NCBI GenBank assembly: GCA_903879825.1
Contig: CAIRND010000042.1
Coordinates: forward strand, 1 to 18,406
Reading direction: 5' to 3'
From: an uncultured Geobacteraceae bacterium
Lineage (GTDB): Bacteria > Desulfobacterota > Desulfuromonadia > Geobacterales > Pseudopelobacteraceae
DNA length: 18,406 nucleotides
This document shows, piece by piece, positions 1-7,351 of the stretch. The position numbers were made by a program, and so were the translations under genes. The notes beneath the pieces were generated by a model. The model was not told the DNA's origin, searched no databases, and was given only the letters and a program-made list of their open reading frames with translations. Position 1 is the stretch's first letter; the number at the start of each line of letters is the position of its first letter.

Positions 1-1584
1 GTCATACTGCCTGGCCGCCGCTCCGGTGCCGCCCGGTTCATTGACAACCGCCAACATCCCCTGTTTGACAAGCCGGAATGATTCTTTGGAGAAAGCAGCC
101 GTTCCGATGATTTCTGTTTTTGTCTCTCGCAGCATTTTTCCATCGGCATCAACGATCTTTTTTACCAGATGGGGGCGATAAATAGTGCCTTCATTGGCGA
201 TGGTTGCCGTCATGGAAGCCATCTGGATCGGGGTCAACAGCACCGCTCCCTGACCGATTGACACCGAGAGGGTCTCGCCTTGAAACCAGCGCTTGCCAAA
301 ACGTTTTTGCTTCCATTCCGCCGTCGGGATGAGTCCGCTTTTTTCGTTCAGCAGCTCAATGCCGAGGGGACCGCCCAGTTTGAATGCCTGTGCGGCGGCA
401 GCGATTTTGTCTACGCCCAGCTTTTCACCCAACTGGTAGTAAAAGACATCGCATGATTCCCGTAATGATTTACGCAGACTCGTAACTCCGTGTCCCTTTT
501 TGTTCCAGCACTTGAATGTTGAATTCCCCAGGTCATAACTGCCATTGCAATTGACTGCTGTTGCATCGTTAATCTTGTTATCCTGCAGTCCTGCCAGAGC
601 GGTAATCATTTTAAAGGTAGAGCCGGGGGGGTATTGACCGCTGAGCGCTTTGTTTTCGAGCGGATGGCGCTTGTCGTCCAGATATCCCTGCCAGACATCC
701 GCCGGCAATTTCCCGCTGAACAGGGCAGGGTCGAAGCCGGGGTTGCTGACGAACGCCAGGATTTCACCATTGGTGACATCTATGGCGACCGCCGCACCGG
801 CCTGATCGCCAAACGCCCTCTCGGCCTGTTTCTGAACGGCAGCATCGATCGTCAATATCACACTGTTGCCGACAGTCGGATAGCTTTCAGAGATGGTTCG
901 TAACACCCGTCCCTTCGCATCTACTTCAAGCTGGCGGCCACCGTCGCTGCCGTGCAGATCTTTTTCAAGGGCACGTTCAATGCCGTTTTTACCGATGTAA
1001 TCTCCAGGGTTATAGTCATCATACCCTGTTGTGTTCAATTCTTTTTCGGATACTTCGCCGATATAGCCGAGAAGATGTGCCGCAAGTTGACCACTGGCGT
1101 ATTCACGCACCGGTTTCATTTCGATCTCGATGCCCGGCAGGCGCAGACGATTTTCTTCCACAATCTCGACGTGATCACGCGAAATATTGGCAGCGAGAAC
1201 AATAGGGTAGTATTTGGCGCGTCCCTTGTTCTTATCCCACCGTTCTGCCATGTCAGCGCGATCAAGCCCCAGAAGATTGCTGAGGAGCGTGAGAAGCGCT
1301 TCTCGATCTGTTACTTCTTGCGGGATAACTGCCAGGCTGAAAGAAGGGCGGTTGCTGACGATCACCGTGCCGGTGCGATCGAGTATCGCGCCGCGCGAGG
1401 CGGCCACCGGTACGAAACGGAGTCGGTTGTTTTCCGACATGGCGTGATAGTCGTCTGCACTCAGTATCTGGAGATGCCATAATCGTATCAGCAGGAACAG
1501 GAACATGACCCCGACGACAAAAGAAAGCACCATTATCCGTTGTTTGGATTCCAGTAATTCGCGGACAAAGCGACGTTCCTTCAT
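1..1584 (-). CDS. mrdA: Penicillin-binding protein 2 (peptidoglycan transpeptidase), C-terminus cut by window edge
   Basis: Elongasome transpeptidase that cross-links peptidoglycan during side-wall growth, anchored in the inner membrane with its catalytic domain in the periplasm. 528 codons are visible. A single transmembrane segment lies at about residues 17-38 after a basic N-terminus, followed by the dimerisation/pedestal region (RGAILDRTG near residue 60). The transpeptidase domain has the catalytic serine in STFK (Ser322, codon 619-621) and the second motif SCD (Ser377). The frame stays open to base 1 and ends in GGTGAAARQYD. In the family the third motif, KTG, follows shortly after this point, so roughly 100 residues lie outside. 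The ATG overlaps the mreD stop (ATGA), indicating translational coupling in rfbA-mreC-mreD-mrdA. Identification is firm from the motifs and the mre neighbours; the cut is due to the window, not a mutation. Confidence 0.95.
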   Translation of the reverse strand, partial: MKERRFVRELLESKQRIMVLSFVVGVMFLFLLIRLWHLQILSADDYHAMSENNRLRFVPVAASRGAILDRTGTVIVSNRPSFSLAVIPQEVTDREALLTLLSNLLGLDRADMAERWDKNKGRAKYYPIVLAANISRDHVEIVEENRLRLPGIEIEMKPVREYASGQLAAHLLGYIGEVSEKELNTTGYDDYNPGDYIGKNGIERALEKDLHGSDGGRQLEVDAKGRVLRTISESYPTVGNSVILTIDAAVQKQAERAFGDQAGAAVAIDVTNGEILAFVSNPGFDPALFSGKLPADVWQGYLDDKRHPLENKALSGQYPPGSTFKMITALAGLQDNKINDATAVNCNGSYDLGNSTFKCWNKKGHGVTSLRKSLRESCDVFYYQLGEKLGVDKIAAAAQAFKLGGPLGIELLNEKSGLIPTAEWKQKRFGKRWFQGETLSVSIGQGAVLLTPIQMASMTATIANEGTIYRPHLVKKIVDADGKMLRETKTEIIGTAAFSKESFRLVKQGMLAVVNEPGGTGAAARQYD

Positions 1585-2075
1585 GGTGATTCCAGTTGAC
1601 AGTCAAAGCCTGAGAATGTTGAAACGACAGACGCGATAAAAGCGTTGACCAGAAGGCGGGGAAACAGGTCCGAAAACATGGAATAGGCAATTCCTGGGGA
1701 GGAGGTAAACATGATCATCAAAAGCAGATTAAGCGTGAAACAGCCTACGGTGACGCCGGCAACCGTCAGGACAAACAGAATTGCACTATCTGCATATAAA
1801 CGATCGGATACGCTCTTGATTACGAAAAAAGAAATCAGGAACGTAGCGGCATTAAGTCCGAGATATAAACCGCTGCACACATCGTTGAGCAGGCCAAGTA
1901 GCCAGGCCAGAGGCGCTCCGGTTTCAGCTGAACCGCGCAGGGCGAGAAAGACCATGATCACGAGCAGCAGATCCGGTTTAAAGGGAGGCAAGACAAAAAT
2001 GGGCAGTAGTGACACCTGGATGACAATTGCTGCGAGTATGGTACAAAATAGCAGCAGTGCGGCTCGTCTACTCAT
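1581..2075 (-). CDS. mreD: Rod shape-determining membrane protein MreD
   Basis: Small polytopic inner-membrane protein of the Rod complex, which works with MreC and PBP2 in side-wall synthesis. The protein is about 164 residues, the usual size, and almost entirely hydrophobic, with about five transmembrane segments. The N-terminal MSRRAALLLFCTILAAIVIQ and the loop FKPDLLLVIMVFLALRG are typical of the family. I chose the ATG at 2075 because GGGGTGG lies just upstream; a GTG at 2081 would add two residues but overlaps that ribosome site. The gene overlaps the end of mreC by 8 bases, and its stop overlaps the mrdA start in ATGA. Sequence conservation in MreD is low, so the call rests on size, hydrophobicity and exact position. 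Confidence 0.9.
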   Translation of the reverse strand: MSRRAALLLFCTILAAIVIQVSLLPIFVLPPFKPDLLLVIMVFLALRGSAETGAPLAWLLGLLNDVCSGLYLGLNAATFLISFFVIKSVSDRLYADSAILFVLTVAGVTVGCFTLNLLLMIMFTSSPGIAYSMFSDLFPRLLVNAFIASVVSTFSGFDCQLESP

Positions 2076-2889
2076 AGCCACCCCGCTGAACCACCAGAAC
2101 CTCTTCGAGATGCGGGATGTTTACGGCAGGACGAATCGTTACGGTCTGAAAAATACCGTATTCCCCCCGCTTGACCATCGTAACTTCGCCTATTGGCAGA
2201 CCTTTGAGGAAGAGTCCGCCGATTCCGGATGTTATAACCATATCGCCGACTTTTACATTCTCTTCGCGGGTCGTAAATTCAAGTGTGCAGAGCATTTCTC
2301 CTTTGCCCTTGACGACGCCTCTGGCGCGGGAACGCTGAATTGTGGCAGAGATCCCGCTGGCATGATCAGTCAGCAAAAGCACCCGCGCTGTTGAAGGGGA
2401 CACTTTGACGGTCTGTCCGACAACGCCATCTGCGGAGATGACCGCCATACCTTCACGGATGCCGCTTGAACTGCCACGGTTTATGACAAGAGTCCGAAAC
2501 CAGGAGGTAACGTCTTCGCCAATAACTGTTGCTGTAATGGTTGGCGCCTTGATGCTTTTTTTCATGTCCAGCAACTGTTCCAGTCGCTGATTTGCCAGAC
2601 GTGCCTCATTGCCCTCCTGCACCCGCACATTGAGACTGCGGATGTCTTCCCGCAAACGTATATTTTCCCGGTGCGTCTCAACCAGTCGAATGTAGGTATC
2701 CCAGATGTCTTCGATAAAACCGCCGAAGCGGGATACCGGCTGGAGAATCGGTGAGAGTATGCTGAGAGTGGAACGCTCAATGACGTTTGCTTCCCGATTA
2801 CGCGGAATATTCAACGAAAAGACCAGCAAGGCGGCAAGGATGCCGAAGCCGGTCAAAAGTGGATACATATATTTTTTAAGAAAATCCAT
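2068..2889 (-). CDS. mreC: Rod shape-determining protein MreC
   Basis: Periplasmic scaffold of the elongasome, anchored in the inner membrane, which binds and activates PBP2. It has 273 residues. A short cytoplasmic tail and one transmembrane helix occupy about residues 1-27 (YPLLTGFGILAALLVFSLNI). A predicted coiled coil follows at about 65-110 (THRENIRLREDIRSLNVRVQ). The rest is the beta-rich MreC domain, with VIGEDVTSWFRTLVINRGSS and GDMVITSGIGGLFLKGLPIG matching the conserved family blocks. It starts 15 bases after the rfbA stop and overlaps mreD, so it is probably read on one message with rfbA, mreD and mrdA. Unusually, mreB does not precede it here. Confidence 0.95.
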   Translation of the reverse strand: MDFLKKYMYPLLTGFGILAALLVFSLNIPRNREANVIERSTLSILSPILQPVSRFGGFIEDIWDTYIRLVETHRENIRLREDIRSLNVRVQEGNEARLANQRLEQLLDMKKSIKAPTITATVIGEDVTSWFRTLVINRGSSSGIREGMAVISADGVVGQTVKVSPSTARVLLLTDHASGISATIQRSRARGVVKGKGEMLCTLEFTTREENVKVGDMVITSGIGGLFLKGLPIGEVTMVKRGEYGIFQTVTIRPAVNIPHLEEVLVVQRGGYE

Positions 2890-2904
2890 GAAATCTCTAC
2901 CGTC

Positions 2905-3801
2905 CTAGTTAATCCCGCACATATCTGCTTCCTCGTAGACCCGCTGGAGGTATTCCTTATAAGAAGAGTTGGGCGTTGCTTCAATGACCGCTTTCATCTG
3001 CTGGCAATTAATGAAGCCGCGGCGCAGGGCGATTTCTTCAAGACAGGCGATTTTAAGTCCTTGTCGTGATTCAATTGTTTCTATGAAATTGCTGGCTTCC
3101 AATAAACTTTTATGCGTTCCCGTATCAAGCCAGGCGATACCGCGTCCTAGTCGCTCAACCATCAGCTCACCGCGGCGCAGATACTCCAGATTTATATCGG
3201 TTATCTCCAACTCACCACGTGGGGACGGTTGTATGGCTTTGGCCACCGATACAATATTTTCGTCGTACAGATACAATCCTGGTACGGCAAAATGTGATTT
3301 CGGCTGCTGCGGTTTTTCTTCGATACTGAGAACCTTTCCGTCGGCGTCAAAAGCGACAACACCATAGCGCTCCGGATCGTTCACCTGATAGCCGAAAACC
3401 CGTGCGCCGGTGGTAAATTCTGAGACGATTTTATCCAGATACATTTTGCCATAGAATATGTTGTCGCCCAAAATCAGGCAGACTGACTGGTTGTCGATAA
3501 ATTCTTCACCGACTAGAAACGCCTGGGCAATTCCCTTCGGTTCCGGTTGCACTTTATACGAGATAGATATTCCCCATCGTGAGCCGTCGCCAAGTAGTGC
3601 TTCAAAACGAGGCGTATCTTGAGGCGTCGAGATGAGCAGGATGTCCTGTATCCCCGCCGTCATCAAAGTCGCGAGAGGGTAATAGATCATCGGCTTGTCA
3701 TACACCGGCTGCAGCTGCTTGCTGGCGACCAGGGTAAGAGGAAAGAGCCGGCTGCCGGCACCGCCTGCCAATATTATGCCTTTTTTAATACCGTTGGACA
3801 T
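2905..3801 (-). CDS. rfbA: Glucose-1-phosphate thymidylyltransferase
   Basis: Cytoplasmic enzyme making dTDP-glucose from glucose 1-phosphate and dTTP, the first step to dTDP-L-rhamnose and related sugars for O-antigen or other surface glycans. The 298-residue length is typical. The nucleotide-binding signature is GGAGSRLFPLT at residues 13-23 (Ser17 where Thr is common), followed by SKQLQPVYDKPMIYYPL at 27-43. LGDNIFYG carries the metal-binding Asp113. KPKSHFAVPGLYLYD-type and GELEITDIN blocks complete the family pattern, with DTGTHKSLLEAS near the C-terminus. The ATG has AGGAG seven bases upstream. It stands alone: rfbB, rfbC and rfbD are not in the window. It is followed after 15 bases by mreC, an uncommon partnership. 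Confidence 0.95.
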   Translation of the reverse strand: MSNGIKKGIILAGGAGSRLFPLTLVASKQLQPVYDKPMIYYPLATLMTAGIQDILLISTPQDTPRFEALLGDGSRWGISISYKVQPEPKGIAQAFLVGEEFIDNQSVCLILGDNIFYGKMYLDKIVSEFTTGARVFGYQVNDPERYGVVAFDADGKVLSIEEKPQQPKSHFAVPGLYLYDENIVSVAKAIQPSPRGELEITDINLEYLRRGELMVERLGRGIAWLDTGTHKSLLEASNFIETIESRQGLKIACLEEIALRRGFINCQQMKAVIEATPNSSYKEYLQRVYEEADMCGIN

Positions 3802-3836
3802 TGTCAGCTCCTCGTATTGATTTTATTCCTGTCTTT

Positions 3837-3996
3837 GAGTCTGTCGGACTTAGGAAGTCGTAGCGAAAATTCGGCAGGGCGAGGACAGATTTAGTCGCTT
3901 TTGCAGGTCAATAGTTAGTCTATTGACCAAAAAAACGGCTGAATCTGGACCGTTTTGACGGATTTGCAGTAGATTTTTCCTCGGTTCGACTGGCTC
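3837..3996. repeat. Long imperfect inverted repeat, candidate dispersed palindromic element
   Basis: The gmhB-rfbA gap folds back on itself. A perfect 9-base core pair, GGTCAATAG (3906-3914) and CTATTGACC (3920-3928), flanks a 5-base spacer. The similarity continues outward as an imperfect match through 3883-3951, and again at the outer ends, where 3837-3852 matches the complement of 3981-3996 at 11 of 16 positions. The arms are about 77-78 bases each. No open frame is present. The structure fits a non-coding MITE-like or REP-like element. I judged this by eye; copy number elsewhere is unknown. Confidence 0.55.
3929..3956 (-). terminator. Weak candidate intrinsic terminator downstream of gmhB
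   Basis: On the minus strand AAAACGG pairs with CCGTTTT across an 11-base loop, and the run of T continues to seven (complement of 3929-3935). It lies about 85 bases after the gmhB stop and before rfbA. Only three G-C pairs support the stem, and it is part of the longer palindrome at 3837-3996, so termination is uncertain. Confidence 0.3.
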
Positions 3997-4041
3997 ATAG
4001 TTAGCATGTAATCTGGATGTGTGTCAAATCTGATTACGGCG

Positions 4042-4584
4042 CTACAGTAGGTATTTCACTGCAGAAAGCAGATCATCACACACAACGGTGTCGGGCCCGA
4101 CCAGCTGCTCCTCATTCGCTCCGTATCCGGTGCGCACCAGAATGGTTCTGCTTCCTGCCGCTTTTCCCGCATCTATATCAGCCTGCTTGTCACCAATAAT
4201 GATTGAACTTCCCAGATCGATGTCATAGCGCCGGGCTGCTTCCTGTAACATGCCCGGTAATGGTTTCCGGCATACGCACGGCAGAGCATAGCTGCCACGA
4301 CCGGAGGGGTGGTGCGGGCAGTAAAGCCACGCGTCAACATGAGCGCCACATCGTTCAAGTTCACCGGCTATATGGAGGTGCAGCTTTTCGACATCCTCTT
4401 CTGTGTAGTATCCGCGCGCGACACCGGATTGGTTGGTTACTACCACAACCATGAATCCGGCCTGATTAAGCAAGCAAATCGCTTCCGGAGCACCCGGAAT
4501 AAATTCAAACTTTTCTGCCTGATAGAGATAATCTTTTTCAATGTTGATGGTACCGTCACGGTCCAGAAATACTGCGCGCTTCAT
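4042..4584 (-). CDS. gmhB: D-glycero-beta-D-manno-heptose 1,7-bisphosphate 7-phosphatase
   Basis: Cytoplasmic HAD-superfamily phosphatase that removes the C7 phosphate in the ADP-heptose route to the lipopolysaccharide inner core. The protein is 180 residues. The HAD nucleophile motif DRDGT gives Asp8 and Asp10, TNQSG lies at 50-54, Lys107 is in CRKP, and GDKQADIDAG is the metal-binding acidic motif. The GmhB zinc loop is complete: Cys89, His91, Cys103 and Cys105 (CPHH then CVC). This separates it from the related histidinol phosphatase domain only in part, but no histidine gene is nearby. I chose the ATG at 4584; a TTG directly before it at 4587 is less likely because GGTGA sits at a suitable distance from the ATG. 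It is divergent from aroG and upstream of rfbA, matching a cell-envelope sugar role. Confidence 0.93.
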   Translation of the reverse strand: MKRAVFLDRDGTINIEKDYLYQAEKFEFIPGAPEAICLLNQAGFMVVVVTNQSGVARGYYTEEDVEKLHLHIAGELERCGAHVDAWLYCPHHPSGRGSYALPCVCRKPLPGMLQEAARRYDIDLGSSIIIGDKQADIDAGKAAGSRTILVRTGYGANEEQLVGPDTVVCDDLLSAVKYLL

Positions 4585-4687
4585 CAATGGTCACCGCCTT
4601 GATTTAGTTACTGGTTGGAAAATGTAATAACTATTGTTTCGTAATATTTAACCTGCTGATTTAGTGAGCAATTAATGCACAGAAGCA

Positions 4688-4717
4688 TTGACAATCTAAT
4701 AAGGAAACAACTATAAC
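4688..4717 (+). promoter_or_regulatory. Sigma-70-like promoter for aroG
   Basis: A perfect -35 hexamer TTGACA (4688-4693) and a -10 TATAAC (4712-4717, 5 of 6) are separated by 18 bases, in an AT-rich gap just upstream of aroG. This places the transcript start near 4724, giving a leader of about 27 bases. No leader peptide or attenuator is visible. No convincing opposite promoter for gmhB is seen in the same 166-base gap. Confidence 0.7.
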
Positions 4718-4750
4718 ACAACTCAATTAACAACAAGGGAGATGTACATC

Positions 4751-5800
4751 GTGATTAAGACCAATAACCTCAAAATTACCGGAATTACTCCAATAATCGC
4801 ACCGGCAGACCTGCGACAGGTTTTTCCGTTGTCTGAGAAAGACCGGGCTTTTGTCAGCAGAAGTAGAGAGCAGATTAAAGAGATCATCCAACGTCGGGAT
4901 AAAAGACTGATGGTGGTCGTTGGTCCCTGCTCGATTCATGACACTGAGGCCGCCCTGGAATATGCCGGAAGATTGGCGGAACTGTCGCGCAAGGTTGATG
5001 ACCAGCTCTTGCTGATAATGCGCGTTTATTTTGAAAAACCGCGCACAACAGTCGGTTGGAAGGGACTTATCAACGATCCGGACATGGACGGCAGTCATCT
5101 TATTTCCAAGGGACTTGGTATTGCCCGCAGTCTGCTGAGCCACATGACGTCTCTTGAGGTTCCGGTTGCCAATGAAATGCTTGACCCGATCACACCGGAA
5201 TATGTTGCCGATCTGATCAGTTGGGGCGCGATTGGTGCCCGCACCACGGAATCACAGACCCACCGCGAAATGTCCAGCGGCCTTTCTTTTCCGGTCGGTT
5301 TCAAAAACGGTACTGACGGTAACCTGCAGATTGCCATTGATGCCATGAAAGCGGCCCAGCACCCACACAGCTTCCTTGGTATCAACCGGGAAGGGCGGAC
5401 TTCCATCATTCAGACAAGTGGCAATCCGGACGTGCATATTGTTTTGCGAGGCGGATCAAAAAAAGTAAACTATCACGCGGAAGATATCGCCCACACCGAG
5501 GAGCAGCTCAATAAAAACGGTTTGTTGCCGACGGTGATGGTTGACTGCAGTCACGGGAATTCAAGCAAGGATTATCAAAAACAGCCTGAAGTTCTCGAGT
5601 GCGTTGTTGATCAGTTGCTTGCCGGCAACACTTCTATCTCGGGAGTAATGATCGAAAGCAACCTTGAAGCCGGCAGCCAGAAAATACCTGCTGACATCAG
5701 CCAGCTAAAGTATGGTGTCTCAATCACTGATGCGTGTATCGATTGGTCAACGACGGAAAAAATTCTGCTCGCTGCCCATGCCAGGTTGAAACAAAGGTAA
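4751..5800 (+). CDS. aroG: 3-deoxy-7-phosphoheptulonate synthase, class I (AroF/G/H type)
   Basis: Condenses phosphoenolpyruvate and erythrose 4-phosphate to DAHP, the entry step of the shikimate pathway. It has 349 residues, close to the E. coli enzymes. Metal ligands are recognisable: Cys60 in VVGPCSIHD, His268 in DCSHGNSSK, Glu302 in GVMIESNL and Asp327 in SITDACI. The PEP/substrate blocks EKPRTTVGWKGLINDP and WGAIGARTTESQTHRE are intact. Start choice: an ATG at 4742 lies directly against the ribosome site AAGGGAG (4735-4741), leaving no spacing. The GTG at 4751 sits nine bases after it and is preferred. The N-terminal extension of the feedback-regulated class I enzymes is present; which aromatic amino acid inhibits it cannot be read safely. 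It is a single gene, convergent with sppA. Confidence 0.95.
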   Translation: MIKTNNLKITGITPIIAPADLRQVFPLSEKDRAFVSRSREQIKEIIQRRDKRLMVVVGPCSIHDTEAALEYAGRLAELSRKVDDQLLLIMRVYFEKPRTTVGWKGLINDPDMDGSHLISKGLGIARSLLSHMTSLEVPVANEMLDPITPEYVADLISWGAIGARTTESQTHREMSSGLSFPVGFKNGTDGNLQIAIDAMKAAQHPHSFLGINREGRTSIIQTSGNPDVHIVLRGGSKKVNYHAEDIAHTEEQLNKNGLLPTVMVDCSHGNSSKDYQKQPEVLECVVDQLLAGNTSISGVMIESNLEAGSQKIPADISQLKYGVSITDACIDWSTTEKILLAAHARLKQR

Positions 5801-5900
5801 CTACTCAGGTCAGAATAAGAACAAAAAGCTACTGTGAAATTGGTTTTTAAATAATTCTTTCATGGCCTGATCAGTTGCAAATAAAGGAAATAATCATTTA

Positions 5901-5925
5901 TGGGGGCGGGCATCGTCCGTCCCCA
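5901..5925 (+). other. GC-rich hairpin between convergent aroG and sppA
   Basis: The plus strand can fold into an 11-pair hairpin: TGGGGGCGGGC pairs with GTCCGTCCCCA around a 3-base loop, with two G-U pairs. On the minus strand the same two positions are C-A mismatches, so the plus-strand RNA, the aroG 3' region, folds better. There is no T tract on either side, so a classical intrinsic terminator is not supported. The rest of 5801-5931 is AT-rich, with no gene seen. Confidence 0.35.
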
Positions 5926-5931
5926 GTCCCC

Positions 5932-6819
5932 CTAATCCACTTCGTACATCATTCTCATGCCGCGTGCTGCAAGGCCAAGCGGCCCGTGGAAGGTGTTTTC
6001 GGTCCCTTCAACCAGCAGATCCAGATAGTTAACCTTCTTTTTCGGCGGCAGCAGTAGTTCAGGGTCACCTGAAATGCCTGCCTGTCTGCCCGCCTCCTCA
6101 ATGGCATCCTGCAGTGTCCCCAAACGATCCACCAGCTTATGCTCTTGTGCCTGTTCGCCGGAGAGTATCCGACCATCGGCAATTTTTCGTACATCCTCAA
6201 GCGGCAGTTTACGTCCTTCCGCTACCGCCTTGACAAATTGCTGGTGAGTATTGTCGATCACCGCCTGCAGCATGGCACGATCTTCAGCGGAAAACTCGCG
6301 CAGCGGCGATCCGGAATCCTTGAATTTGCCGGTCTTGAGCGTGTGGGATTTTATGCCGATTTTGTCCATCAATGATTCGATGTTGGAGAGCTTGAGAATA
6401 ACCCCGATACTTGCGGTAATAGTGCCGGGATTTGCGTAAATCATGGTTGCCGGGGCGGAAATGTAATAACCGCCGGAAGCGGCAAGACTCCCCATGGAAA
6501 CTATTATTTTCTTCTTTGCCGCGAATTTTTTAACCTCAGCATAAATTTCCTGGGACGGGGCAACAATTCCGCCGGGAGAGTCAACCCGAAGTACGACGGC
6601 CTTTACGCTGTTCTGTTTAAGGAAATATCTCAACTGACGAATAGTTTCCTTGGAGTCAAGAATCATCCCCTTGACCTCAATGAGGCCGACGCCTTCCTTG
6701 CTCAACGCAGTGGAATCACCGCTACCGATAATCGTGGCAGCAATCCTGACGGAAAGTGCGAACAGAATAATCAACGATACAACTACGCTCATGGTGATAA
6801 TGACAGTTTTTTTCGACAT
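5932..6819 (-). CDS. sppA: Signal peptide peptidase SppA, short (36K) type
   Basis: Inner-membrane serine protease with its active site facing the periplasm, which degrades signal peptides left after protein export. It has 295 residues, the single-domain size, unlike the 600-residue double-domain E. coli protein. One N-terminal transmembrane anchor lies at about residues 5-31. The S49 domain has DSPGGIVAPSQEIY at 80-93, the nucleophile Ser115 in SLAASGGYY, and the general base Lys167 in TGKFKDSGSP. The Ser-Lys spacing of 52 equals that of Bacillus SppA (147/199). The ATG at 6819 has AAGGTG six bases upstream; an in-frame GTG at 6828 overlaps that site and is less likely. It diverges from the phosphoesterase gene across a short gap. 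Confidence 0.92.
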   Translation of the reverse strand: MSKKTVIITMSVVVSLIILFALSVRIAATIIGSGDSTALSKEGVGLIEVKGMILDSKETIRQLRYFLKQNSVKAVVLRVDSPGGIVAPSQEIYAEVKKFAAKKKIIVSMGSLAASGGYYISAPATMIYANPGTITASIGVILKLSNIESLMDKIGIKSHTLKTGKFKDSGSPLREFSAEDRAMLQAVIDNTHQQFVKAVAEGRKLPLEDVRKIADGRILSGEQAQEHKLVDRLGTLQDAIEEAGRQAGISGDPELLLPPKKKVNYLDLLVEGTENTFHGPLGLAARGMRMMYEVD

Positions 6820-6880
6820 AGCCTGCACCTTTTATACATTTTGTCTTTAGAGATAATTACACATCTGCTACAGTCAAAAA

Positions 6881-7351
6881 ATGAAAATTCTCGTTATTTC
6901 TGATACTCACGGTAACGTGAACCGTGCTTTTTCCGCCCATACATTATGCGAACCGGTTGATACGGTCATACATCTCGGTGACGGCAGTGCCGATGCGGAT
7001 ATGCTGAGGGAAACACTCGATGTTCCGGTTATTAACGTAGCCGGAAACTGTGACCCTGATTCGAATGCCCCGCGTGAATGTGTGTGGGAGTGTGAGGGAA
7101 AGCGGATTCTGTTGACTCATGGTGACGCCTATCAGGTGAAGTCTGGGCTGGCACGGTTACGGCAAAGAGCGGAGGCTGTCGGGGCGGAGGTCGTTTTATT
7201 CGGCCACACTCATCAGGTTTTGCATGAAATAGACTCAGGTCTGCTGCTTATAAATCCGGGTGCGCTCACCAGTTACAGTCGAATTCGAAGTTACGCAGTC
7301 TTGGATGTCTCCCCGGACGGCATAACTTCCCAACACTTTTATATAGATTAG
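6881..7351 (+). CDS. YfcE/MJ0936-family metallophosphoesterase
   Basis: Small calcineurin-like phosphodiesterase with two metals, probably cytoplasmic. It has 156 residues. All family motifs are present: DTHGN (Asp8, His10), HLGDGSAD (Asp34), GNCD (Asn56), THGDAY and GHTHQ. The late block LLINPGALTSYSR, usually followed by a tyrosine or arginine, is also typical. Members hydrolyse phosphodiesters such as bis-p-nitrophenyl phosphate in vitro; the natural substrate is generally not known, so I give no specific reaction or symbol. The ribosome site is weak. The stop codon overlaps the pssA stop on the other strand by a few bases, so the two genes are tail to tail with no room for a terminator. 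Confidence 0.9.
   Translation: MKILVISDTHGNVNRAFSAHTLCEPVDTVIHLGDGSADADMLRETLDVPVINVAGNCDPDSNAPRECVWECEGKRILLTHGDAYQVKSGLARLRQRAEAVGAEVVLFGHTHQVLHEIDSGLLLINPGALTSYSRIRSYAVLDVSPDGITSQHFYID

Noticed and set aside
952..1482. 176-codon plus-strand open frame over mrdA
   Set aside because: It is the antisense of the PBP2 coding region, whose motifs are intact on the other strand.
1..1584. Missing KTG motif in mrdA as a sign of a pseudogene
   Set aside because: The frame is open up to base 1, and the sequence just before the edge is the conserved stretch that normally precedes KTG; the motif is simply outside the window.
1711..2394. 227-codon plus-strand open frame across mreD and mreC
   Set aside because: It lies opposite two well-supported genes, has no family resemblance or ribosome site, and its sequence reflects the complement of their codons.
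3906..3928. The perfect 9-base hairpin as an intrinsic terminator
   Set aside because: On the plus strand it is followed by A, and on the minus strand by TGCAAAAGCG; neither is a T tract. It is better explained as the core of the longer palindrome.
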